A DNA stretch of 64,000 nucleotides, from NCBI GenBank assembly GCA_902558545.1, contig CACEEJ010000002.1, positions 33,276 through 97,275 of the forward strand. Reading direction: 5' to 3'. The notes under the pieces are model-generated. The model was not told the origin of the DNA and ran no database searches. It saw only the letters and a program-made list of their open reading frames with translations. Position 1 is the stretch's first letter; each line of letters opens with the position of its first letter. Of this stretch, positions 17,923-25,262 are shown piece after piece. A program made the translations under genes and the position numbers. The DNA is from an uncultured Pelagibacteraceae bacterium (lineage in GTDB: Bacteria > Pseudomonadota > Alphaproteobacteria > Pelagibacterales > Pelagibacteraceae).

Positions 17923-19125
17923 ATGAAAAAAGTTTATTATGGAAAAGCTGTATACGATAATAAAGAAATAAATGCTGTTTTAAATGTTCTAAAAAAAAAT
18001 AGCTTATCTTTAGTTGACGGACAAAATGTAAAAAAATTAGAAAAAACAGTAGCTAAACTATTTGGAAAAAAATATGGACTGATGGTAAACTCGGGGTCAT
18101 CTGCTAACCTGCTTGCAATAGCATCTTTAAATTTTAAAAAAGGATCTGAAATCATAACTCCAAACCTAACTTTTTCGACAACAGTTGCTCCAATCTATCA
18201 GTTAGGACTTAAACCACACTTTATCGGCGTAGAAAAAAATAAATTTTTAGCTGACACTTCTCAAATTGAAAAATGCATCAACAAAAAAACTGTTGCGTTA
18301 ATGATACCTAATCTTCTAGGTAACATTGCAAACTGGAAAAAAATTCATTCGATTGCAAAAAAATATGATTTAAAAGTAATAGAGGATTCAGCTGATACAA
18401 TTGGATATACTATTAATAGAAAAAGTACTGGTAATTATTCTGATATTACAACAAATAGTTTTTATGCCTCACATATAATTAATGGTGCTGGTACTGGAGG
18501 TATAGTTTGTTTTAATGACTTTAAATTGTACCAAAAAGCGAAATTACTTAGGGGCTGGGGTAGATCTTCAGCTCACTTTAATGAGTCAGAAAGTATAGAA
18601 AAAAGGTTTAAGGTAAAAATTTCTGGAATTGATTATGATGCTAAATACATTTTTGCTGATATGGGATATAATTTTCTACCTTCAGAAATATCTGCCGCTT
18701 TTGCATTAGAGCAAATAAAAAAATTAAATAATAATATAAAAATAAGAAACAAAAATTTCGATAAATTAAAAAAATTTTTTGGAAAATTTAATAATCTTTT
18801 TTATCTACCTGAACAATACACAGGTGTAAAAACTCCATGGCTTGCTTTTCCATTGGTTATAAAAGAAAATAAGTTTTTTAATAGAAAGCAAATGCAAATT
18901 TTTTTTGAAAAGAACAATATTCAAACAAGAACTATCTTTACTGGAAATATTTTAAGACAACCAGTGATGAAAAACCGTTTATATAAAAAACATCCAAAAT
19001 GTGATTATGTTGCGAACAATGTAATGAAAAATGGTATTTTGCTTGGTTGTCATCAGGGAATGAAAAAAAATGAGATAAAATATATCTGTGATATATTTAA
19101 TAAATTTATTAAAAAGTGCAGTTAA
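17923..19125 (+). CDS. DegT/AHBA-family PLP enzyme with active-site His: sugar 3-dehydratase (ColD/E1-like)
   Basis: The 400-residue fold type I enzyme has NSGSSANLLA (56-65) and EDSADTIG with Asp155 for the PLP nitrogen. Where aminotransferases carry the Schiff-base lysine (SFxxxK), this protein reads SFYASH, placing His184 there. That substitution defines C3-deoxygenating enzymes such as ColD and the E1/RfbH dehydrase. The cysteines that hold the [2Fe-2S] cluster of E1 after the RxWGR motif are absent (RGWGRSSAH), so it is closer to ColD in needing no iron-sulfur partner. It would remove the 3-hydroxyl of the 4-keto-6-deoxy sugar made by RmlB. A 10-base overlap couples it to the epimerase gene. 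Confidence 0.78.
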   Translation: MKKVYYGKAVYDNKEINAVLNVLKKNSLSLVDGQNVKKLEKTVAKLFGKKYGLMVNSGSSANLLAIASLNFKKGSEIITPNLTFSTTVAPIYQLGLKPHFIGVEKNKFLADTSQIEKCINKKTVALMIPNLLGNIANWKKIHSIAKKYDLKVIEDSADTIGYTINRKSTGNYSDITTNSFYASHIINGAGTGGIVCFNDFKLYQKAKLLRGWGRSSAHFNESESIEKRFKVKISGIDYDAKYIFADMGYNFLPSEISAAFALEQIKKLNNNIKIRNKNFDKLKKFFGKFNNLFYLPEQYTGVKTPWLAFPLVIKENKFFNRKQMQIFFEKNNIQTRTIFTGNILRQPVMKNRLYKKHPKCDYVANNVMKNGILLGCHQGMKKNEIKYICDIFNKFIKKCS

Positions 19126-19652
19126 TAAAAACTAAATTTAAAGGTTTAATTATTTACAAAAGACCATCTTTTATAGATTCAAGAGGTTATTTTAGAGAAT
19201 TATTTTTAGAGAAAATTTTAAAAAAAAAATTTGTTTTTGATTATTTCTCCTTATCTAAAAAAAATGTAATTAGAGGTATCCACATGCAATTAGTTAAGCC
19301 TCAAGGTAAACTAATAACTGTATTGTCAGGGAAAATTTTTGATGTTAGCGTTGATTGTAGACCAAACTCTAAAACTTTTGGTAAATACTTTTCAATTAAG
19401 CTATCTGAAAAAAATAATACTTCACTATATATTCCAGAAGGATTTGCTCATGGTTTTTGTAGCCTATCTGACAATACAATTCTTCATTATAAATGTACAA
19501 ACTATAGAAACAAGAATTCAGAAGTAGGAATTATATGGAATGATAAAGATTTAAAAATCAAATGGCCAGAGAAAAAATATATAATTTCTGCTCGAGATAG
19601 AAAAAACCTGCCCTTTAAACAATTTATAAGCGAAAAAATTATAGAAAAATAA
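19116..19652 (+). CDS. dTDP-4-dehydrorhamnose 3,5-epimerase-like (RmlC family)
   Basis: The 178-residue cupin-type epimerase starts at GTG 19116, overlapping the PLP-enzyme gene. RGIHMQ holds the catalytic base His56, followed by KLITVLSGKIFDVSVDCR and IPEGFAHGFC, all standard for RmlC. HYKCTNY keeps an aromatic residue near the general-acid tyrosine position. Because no RmlD is present and the cluster has a 3-dehydratase, it may act as a 3- or 5-epimerase on a deoxysugar (the E-ep role of ascarylose synthesis) and not in ordinary rhamnose synthesis. It ends the plus-strand sugar operon. Confidence 0.82.
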   Translation: MQLIKTKFKGLIIYKRPSFIDSRGYFRELFLEKILKKKFVFDYFSLSKKNVIRGIHMQLVKPQGKLITVLSGKIFDVSVDCRPNSKTFGKYFSIKLSEKNNTSLYIPEGFAHGFCSLSDNTILHYKCTNYRNKNSEVGIIWNDKDLKIKWPEKKYIISARDRKNLPFKQFISEKIIEK

Positions 19653-19663
19653 TGCTTAAAAAC

Positions 19664-19672
19664 TTATCCACA
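19664..19672 (+). promoter_or_regulatory. Perfect DnaA-box-like 9-mer upstream of guaC
   Basis: TTATCCACA is an exact match to the consensus DnaA box and lies between the sugar operon and guaC. Only one box was noticed here, so it is not an origin. It could be a regulatory site or chance. Confidence 0.35.
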
Positions 19673-19706
19673 AGGCATATATTCATTTGAATTTAATCAT
19701 TTACCT

Positions 19707-19712
19707 TATAAT
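19707..19712 (+). promoter_or_regulatory. Consensus -10 element close to the guaC start
   Basis: TATAAT sits 9 bases before the guaC ATG at 19722, so transcription would begin within about 3 bases of the start codon, making the message effectively leaderless. No good -35 hexamer is seen at 16-18 bases upstream, and no Shine-Dalgarno precedes the ATG. Confidence 0.45.
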
Positions 19713-19721
19713 TTTAGACTA

Positions 19722-20756
19722 ATGAGGATAGAGGAAGAAATAAAGTTAGATTATTCAGATGTTCTATTTAGACCTAAAAGAAGCACTTTAAAAAGTCGTA
19801 AAGACGTAAATTTATTAAGAACATATAGATTTAAATACAGTAAAAATGAGTGGTCTGGAATTCCAATTATGGCAGCCAACATGGATGGTGTTGGTGAGTT
19901 AAATGTTGCTGAAAAATTAAATGAATATGGAATGATTACATCTTTAACAAAACAACATGATGTAAAAAAAATTAAACAAAATAAAAATATTAAAAAAATA
20001 TATCCTAATATTGCACTTAGCGTTGGTATCAAAAAAGAAGATTTTCAGAATCTCGATAAAGTATTAAAAGAATTTAGTTTTTTTAAATTTATTTGTATAG
20101 ATGTTGCCAATGGATATACAGAACATTTTACTAATTTTATTAAATCAGTACGAGACAAATACCCCACTAAAACAATTATTGCTGGTAACGTAGTAACAGC
20201 CGATATGACTCAAGAATTGGTTTTAAGTGGAGCAGATATTGTTAAAGTCGGAATTGGACCTGGAAGTGTTTGCACAACAAGAATTCAAACTGGGGTTGGT
20301 TATCCTCAATTAAGTGCTGTAATTGAATGTGCTGATGCAGCACACGGACTTGGTGCTCATGTAATAGCAGATGGCGGATGCACATGTCCTGGTGATGTTG
20401 CAAAAGGTTTCGGAGGTGGTGCAGATTTTGTAATGCTTGGCGGGATGCTAGCTGGACATGATGAGGGAAATGGGAAAATTGTAAAAGTTAATGGAGAAAA
20501 ATATATAGAATTCTATGGATCTAGTTCAGAAGTTGCTAATAAAAAACACTATGGTGGATTATCAGATTATCGAAGTAGTGAAGGAAGAAAAGTAAGGGTA
20601 AAATATAGAGGCAAAATTAACGATACTATTTTAAATATTCTTGGTGGTGTAAGAAGTAGTTGCACTTATGTTGGTGCCCCTTCACTAAAACAATTAAGTA
20701 AATGCACAACATTTGTTAGAGTATCCAATCAATTTAATGATAGTTTAATTAAGTAA
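19722..20756 (+). CDS. guaC: GMP reductase
   Basis: The 344-residue TIM-barrel enzyme reduces GMP to IMP with NADPH. The N-terminus LDYSDVLFRPKRSTLKSR and AANMDGVG identify the IMPDH/GMPR family; the catalytic cysteine is in GIGPGSVCTTR, and IADGGCTCPGDVAKGFGGGADFVMLGG is GuaC-like. There is no CBS domain and the 344-residue length fits GuaC, not IMPDH. The start keeps the complete family N-terminus. It converges with the PRTase gene with a 1-base gap, so two purine salvage enzymes are neighbours. Confidence 0.9.
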   Translation: MRIEEEIKLDYSDVLFRPKRSTLKSRKDVNLLRTYRFKYSKNEWSGIPIMAANMDGVGELNVAEKLNEYGMITSLTKQHDVKKIKQNKNIKKIYPNIALSVGIKKEDFQNLDKVLKEFSFFKFICIDVANGYTEHFTNFIKSVRDKYPTKTIIAGNVVTADMTQELVLSGADIVKVGIGPGSVCTTRIQTGVGYPQLSAVIECADAAHGLGAHVIADGGCTCPGDVAKGFGGGADFVMLGGMLAGHDEGNGKIVKVNGEKYIEFYGSSSEVANKKHYGGLSDYRSSEGRKVRVKYRGKINDTILNILGGVRSSCTYVGAPSLKQLSKCTTFVRVSNQFNDSLIK

Positions 20757-20757
20757 T

Positions 20758-21276
20758 TTACTTTTCAAACTTGAAATCTTTTATATTTGTAGTTTCATAT
20801 TTCTCAAAAGGCATATGTATCCATGGAGAATCTTTTAAATAGTCTACAGAATAATCTGGTTTAAATTTTGAGGTTGATTTATGCCATATAACTGCAGTTT
20901 TAATTTTTTCGTCTAAATAAAAGCCATAAAAATGCTCTAACCATTTAATACTTTTGATTAAAGTTTTTCCAGAGTCGGCTAAATCATCAACCAATAAAAC
21001 ATGCGAACCTAAATTTGGTGTAGTTTTTGCTAAATCTCTTGAAAAAGTAAACTGTCCTTGTTGATTTTTAATATCATCACTATCACCATGGTAAGACTCG
21101 ACAGATAAGATGGCTAGAGGGACATTAAAAAGTCTACTAAAAACATCCCCTACTCTTAATCCACCTTTTGCAATACAAATAATTTGATTAAATTTTAAAT
21201 TATCTTCATGAACTTTTTTAGCTAATTGCTCTATCTTATTATGATAATCTTCCCAAGTTATGTAAATATCTTTCAT
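20758..21276 (-). CDS. Xanthine/guanine-type phosphoribosyltransferase
   Basis: The start is ATG 21276 (MKDIYITWEDYHNKIE), giving 172 residues; the longer open frame runs into the tRNA. CIAKGGLRVGD is the pyrophosphate loop and VLLVDDLADSGKT the PRPP motif, with WIHMPFE near the C-terminus as in Gpt-type enzymes. It salvages xanthine, guanine or hypoxanthine to the nucleotide. The ATG lies only 6 bases beyond the CCA end of tRNA-Met on the same strand, with no room for a Shine-Dalgarno, so it is probably co-transcribed with the tRNA and released by tRNA 3' processing. Confidence 0.82.
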   Translation of the reverse strand: MKDIYITWEDYHNKIEQLAKKVHEDNLKFNQIICIAKGGLRVGDVFSRLFNVPLAILSVESYHGDSDDIKNQQGQFTFSRDLAKTTPNLGSHVLLVDDLADSGKTLIKSIKWLEHFYGFYLDEKIKTAVIWHKSTSKFKPDYSVDYLKDSPWIHMPFEKYETTNIKDFKFEK

Positions 21277-21282
21277 ATTTTT

Positions 21283-21359
21283 TGGTAGCGGGAAGTGGGA
21301 TCGAACCACTGACCTCGGGCTTATGAGTCCCGCGCTCTAACCAACTGAGCTACCCCGCC
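21283..21359 (-). tRNA. tRNA-Met (CAT), elongator
   Basis: A 77-base cloverleaf with encoded CCA can be drawn. The acceptor GGCGGGG pairs with TCCCGCT (two G-T pairs), the T arm is GTGG-TTCGATC-CCAC, and the anticodon loop is CTCATAA with anticodon CAT. Position 1 is paired, so it is not the initiator. The top anticodon-stem pair appears as A-G, where related alphaproteobacterial genes as I recall them have A-T. A lysidine-type tRNA-Ile is an alternative but the acceptor sequence fits elongator Met better. Confidence 0.92.
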
Positions 21360-21428
21360 TTAATTGATAAATAGTTTTATAATACAAATCTTTATTGTTT
21401 CAATAAACTTTTTAAATCAAAAACGAAA

Positions 21429-21638
21429 CTAAATAATAAAATAAATAGCTAACGAACTAACTAAACCAGCTAAAATTATTGAAAAAAGAATTCTTTTTTT
21501 TAATGTTCTTTTTTGATCTAATCGAACTCTGTTTAGTAAAATATTTACATTAGTGGTTTTAATCTTACCTATGTCTAAATTTTTATTTGATGCAATATCA
21601 GAATTAAATAATGAAGTATCTTGTTGGTTTTTTTTCAC
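21429..21638 (-). CDS. Small C-terminally membrane-anchored protein
   Basis: The 69-residue protein has a polar N-terminal 40 residues, a basic helix (NRVRLDQKRTLKKR) and one C-terminal membrane segment (about 50-68). It has no signal peptide and looks tail-anchored with a cytoplasmic head. Its layout and several residues (VNI...L..R L....K..KK/R + TM) resemble the 65-residue protein at 31551-31748, suggesting paralogues. Function unknown. It lies upstream of tRNA-Met on the same strand and downstream of the flavoprotein operon. Confidence 0.6.
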   Translation of the reverse strand: MKKNQQDTSLFNSDIASNKNLDIGKIKTTNVNILLNRVRLDQKRTLKKRILFSIILAGLVSSLAIYFII

Positions 21639-21687
21639 ACCTTATTTAATCAGCTAATCAACTTAATTACAATGAAATTAAAAAAAA

Positions 21688-24132
21688 CTAAATTTTTCTA
21701 AAATCTTTTGTATTTAGTGGTTTTGAAAGAATTTCGATTGGATATTTGATTTTCTCAACCTCTATGAATAAATTTTTATCTTTAAGTGTATCTACTGTAT
21801 TTCCTGAATTAACATAGCCAAATGATAAATTTTTATCAAAGCAGAATGAATAATTTCCTGAAGTTGTTCTTCCAATAATTTTATCATTTAAATAAATAGG
21901 CTCTTCATGTAACAACAAAGGTTGACCTGGTTTACTATCTTTTAATGTAAACATCATCATTGTTTTATCTAATGGCTTATCTTTAATTTTTAACAAAGCG
22001 TCTTTACCTATAAAATTAACATTTTTTTTATAGCTTATTGTAAATTGTAAACCTGCTTGATACTGATTTTCTTCTGGTGAAATGTCATGACCCCAATGTA
22101 AAAAACCACTTTCCATTCTCATTATATCCATTGCGTGCATACCGCAGTGAGATAAGTCAAAGTTTTTACCTTCACTAGTTAAAATTTTATATAAATCCAA
22201 AGCATTCTCTTTATTAACATATAATTCAAATCCAAGCTCACCAACATAAGATATTCTTTGTGCCCAAACTTTAATTTTATGTATATTGATATATTTACCT
22301 AATCCAAATTTAAAATTTTCTGGAGTAAAGTCATCACTGCTTATTGTTTTGATCATATTTCTGCTTTTAGGACCAAATAAACCAAGACAACAAATATCTT
22401 CTGTAACATCAGTAAATTTTACATCTTTAGATAAATATTTAAGGATATGATATTTATCTCTTTCTCTAGTTGCTGCTGAACTAACTATTCTAAAATGATT
22501 TTTATCAATACAGACAACAGTTAGATCTGTTTCAATACCACCGTCCTCATTTAGCATGTGTGTATAGACAGATTTGCCAATTTCATTTTTAATGTTAGCT
22601 GTACAAATTTTTTGTAAATCGCTATGAGTTTTCTCACCCTTTAATTCAAATTTTGAAAAAGTTGAAAAATCAAAAAGCCCAACATTTTTTCTAGTATTTA
22701 TTGTTTCATGTTTTGCAGATGGGTACCAATTTTGATAATTAAAACTATATTCATATTCTGATTTTTCTCCTTTTAAGGAATACCACATAGGTCTTTCAAA
22801 CCCACCTGCTACACCAAAACATGCACCAGCTTTTTTTAACTCATCATGATAAGGTAATAATTTTTCATTTCTTGAAGTTTTGTGTTGTTTATAAGGCCAA
22901 TGCATACCATATAAATCCCCTAGGGTTTCAGTAACCCTATTCATGATAAATTTTTTAGATGAATGAAACTTTTGAAATCTTTTAATATCTAGCGAAAATA
23001 AATCCTCATTTATATGACCATTAATCATCCATTCTGCAATTACTCTTCCTGCTCCACCAGAACTTGCAATTCCAATACTATTAAAACCACAACATGTGTA
23101 GAGATTTTTTACCTCTGGTGTTTCTCCAAGTAAATACTGTGTATCTGGTGTAAATGATTCAGGTCCAGAAAAAAATTTTCTTATACCTGCGTTTTCCAAC
23201 ATTGGAAGTCTGTGAAAAGATTTTTCAAGGTAAGGTTCGAAGTGATCAAAATCATCAGGAAATTCTCCAAACGAAAAATTGTCAGGAACTCTTCCACTAT
23301 CTTTAAAAGCAGGTTTTGCATTAGGTTCAAAAATCCCTACCAACATTTTTCCGGCATCCTCTTTTAAATATAGACAAGCATTGTAATCCCTTAAAACAGG
23401 TAAATCTTTGGGAAGATCTTTCATTGGTTCGGTAATTACATAGAAATGCTCATTAGGATATAGCGGAACACTAACACCAATATCTTCTCCTATTTGTCTA
23501 GACCACATTCCTGTAGCTAAAACAGCATATTCGCAATCAATTTTTCCTTGGGAAGTTTCAACACCATATATTCTTTTATTTTTTACTAAAATTTTATTTA
23601 CTGGTGATTTCTCAAATATTTGAACACCCAACATTTTAGCAGCTTTAACCAATACATTGGTTACTCCTACAGGATCTGCCTGACCATCTTTTGGCATATA
23701 AACACCGCCAACTAGATCCTCATTTTTTACTACTGGATATAGTTCTTTTATTCTTTGTTGGTTTAAAACCTCAACTTCAACATTAGATAATTGTGCTGTA
23801 GTAGCTTGTCTTAATAATTCCTGCATCCTTTCTTTAGATGATGCAACTGTTATTGCTCCATTTTGTTTAAGACCAGTTGATAATCCTGTTGTTTTTTCTA
23901 GCTCTTTGTAAAGATCTAAAGAATATTTTCTTAATTTAGTAATTGTAGAAGTAGCTCCCAATTGACCTATTAATCCAGCAGCATGCCAAGTTGTACCTGA
24001 GGTTAATTGATCTCTTTCTAATAAAACTACATCTTTCCATCCATACTTAGCTAAATGATAAGCGCAAGAGGTACCAGCAACGCCACCTCCTATTACAACT
24101 ACCTTAGCGCTTGAAGGATAGTTTTTTTCCAT
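21688..24132 (-). CDS. DAO-GcvT two-domain flavoprotein (dimethylglycine/sarcosine dehydrogenase-like)
   Basis: The 814-residue protein joins an N-terminal FAD-dependent DAO domain (VVVIGGGVAGTSCAYHLA at 11-28) to a C-terminal aminomethyltransferase (GcvT) tetrahydrofolate domain from about 430 on. GTTWHAAGL holds the His that anchors FAD covalently in dimethylglycine dehydrogenases. Such enzymes oxidise an N-methyl group and pass the one-carbon unit to tetrahydrofolate. The gene is 2 bases downstream of ald and in line with tpa, so an N-methylated taurine or alanine analogue is as reasonable a substrate as dimethylglycine. No glycine-betaine demethylation genes adjoin it. Specificity is unresolved. 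Confidence 0.85.
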   Translation of the reverse strand: MEKNYPSSAKVVVIGGGVAGTSCAYHLAKYGWKDVVLLERDQLTSGTTWHAAGLIGQLGATSTITKLRKYSLDLYKELEKTTGLSTGLKQNGAITVASSKERMQELLRQATTAQLSNVEVEVLNQQRIKELYPVVKNEDLVGGVYMPKDGQADPVGVTNVLVKAAKMLGVQIFEKSPVNKILVKNKRIYGVETSQGKIDCEYAVLATGMWSRQIGEDIGVSVPLYPNEHFYVITEPMKDLPKDLPVLRDYNACLYLKEDAGKMLVGIFEPNAKPAFKDSGRVPDNFSFGEFPDDFDHFEPYLEKSFHRLPMLENAGIRKFFSGPESFTPDTQYLLGETPEVKNLYTCCGFNSIGIASSGGAGRVIAEWMINGHINEDLFSLDIKRFQKFHSSKKFIMNRVTETLGDLYGMHWPYKQHKTSRNEKLLPYHDELKKAGACFGVAGGFERPMWYSLKGEKSEYEYSFNYQNWYPSAKHETINTRKNVGLFDFSTFSKFELKGEKTHSDLQKICTANIKNEIGKSVYTHMLNEDGGIETDLTVVCIDKNHFRIVSSAATRERDKYHILKYLSKDVKFTDVTEDICCLGLFGPKSRNMIKTISSDDFTPENFKFGLGKYINIHKIKVWAQRISYVGELGFELYVNKENALDLYKILTSEGKNFDLSHCGMHAMDIMRMESGFLHWGHDISPEENQYQAGLQFTISYKKNVNFIGKDALLKIKDKPLDKTMMMFTLKDSKPGQPLLLHEEPIYLNDKIIGRTTSGNYSFCFDKNLSFGYVNSGNTVDTLKDKNLFIEVEKIKYPIEILSKPLNTKDFRKI

Positions 24133-24134
24133 TT

Positions 24135-25253
24135 CTAATGTTTGATAGCTTCTCCAGGTTCTACAAAATTATGTCCAAAGACATCAGCAACTGCTTTATA
24201 AGTTACTTGACCTTTATGAACATTTAACCCTGCTAAAAAGTTTTTATCTTCACTTAATGCTTTTTGATAACCTTTGTTAGCAAGCTTAACTAAAAAAGGT
24301 AATGTTGCATTATTTAATGCCAATGTTGAAGTTCTAGGAACACCGCCTGGCATATTTGCTACACAATAGTGTACTACATCATCAACTATATAAGTTGGAT
24401 CTCCATGTGTTGTAGGTTTACTTGTTTCAACACATCCACCTTGATCAATAGCAACATCAACGATAACCGAACCTCTTTTCATTGTTTTAATCATTTCTTT
24501 TGTAATCAATTTTGGTGCTTCTGCACCTGGAATTAATACTCCGCCAACTAAAAGATCTGCCTCAGCAACTAGTTTGTCTAAATCGGTTTTATCACTTTGT
24601 TCTGGTATAATTTTATCTCCAAACATTTCAACAAGTTGTTTTAATCTAGCCTCTGATTTATCTACAATATGAACCTTTGCTTGCATACCAGTTGCGATCA
24701 CAGCAGCATTTTCTCCAACAACTCCTCCACCCAATATAACTACTGTTCCGCCTGTTACACCTGGTGCACCACCTAACAACAAACCTCTACCACTTTGGTT
24801 TTTCTCTAGACAATGAGCACCTGCTTGTACTGACATTCTTCCTGCAACAGCACTCATTGGAGCAAGTAATGGTAATCTTCCATTATCATCCGTTACAGTT
24901 TCATAAGCAATATTAATACTTTTAGATTTTATTAAACCCTCAGTTAATTCTTTTGCTGCAGCTAAATGAAGATAAGTATATACGATTTGATTTTCTCTAA
25001 TCATATCAACTTCTATCTTTTGAGGTTCTTTAACTTTAACAATTATTTCTGCATCATTAAAAATATCAGCTGCGGTATCAGCAATTTTAGCTCCAGCTTT
25101 TATATATTGGTCGTTATCAAAACCAGCTTCAAACCCACCGTTGTTTTCAACTAAAACTTCATGACCCTCTGAAACTAAAGTTTTAACACTATCAGGAGTT
25201 AAACCAATTCTATTTTCTTGTGGTTTTATTTCTTTGGGAACTCCAATTTTCAT
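24135..25253 (-). CDS. ald: Alanine dehydrogenase
   Basis: The 372-residue enzyme has the full N-terminal signature GVPKEIKPQENRIGLTPDSV, the catalytic lysine region VKVKEPQ, and the Rossmann motif VVILGGGVVGENAAV near 170. It deaminates L-alanine to pyruvate and ammonia with NAD. Directly behind tpa (9-base gap) it should regenerate the pyruvate that Tpa consumes and release the taurine nitrogen as ammonium. This tpa-ald pairing is a classic taurine arrangement. Confidence 0.92.
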   Translation of the reverse strand: MKIGVPKEIKPQENRIGLTPDSVKTLVSEGHEVLVENNGGFEAGFDNDQYIKAGAKIADTAADIFNDAEIIVKVKEPQKIEVDMIRENQIVYTYLHLAAAKELTEGLIKSKSINIAYETVTDDNGRLPLLAPMSAVAGRMSVQAGAHCLEKNQSGRGLLLGGAPGVTGGTVVILGGGVVGENAAVIATGMQAKVHIVDKSEARLKQLVEMFGDKIIPEQSDKTDLDKLVAEADLLVGGVLIPGAEAPKLITKEMIKTMKRGSVIVDVAIDQGGCVETSKPTTHGDPTYIVDDVVHYCVANMPGGVPRTSTLALNNATLPFLVKLANKGYQKALSEDKNFLAGLNVHKGQVTYKAVADVFGHNFVEPGEAIKH

Positions 25254-25262
25254 AAACGAAAA

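Noticed and set aside
20758-21309. Longer start of the PRTase at 21309
   Set aside because: It would lie inside tRNA-Met; the conserved N-terminus begins at 21276.
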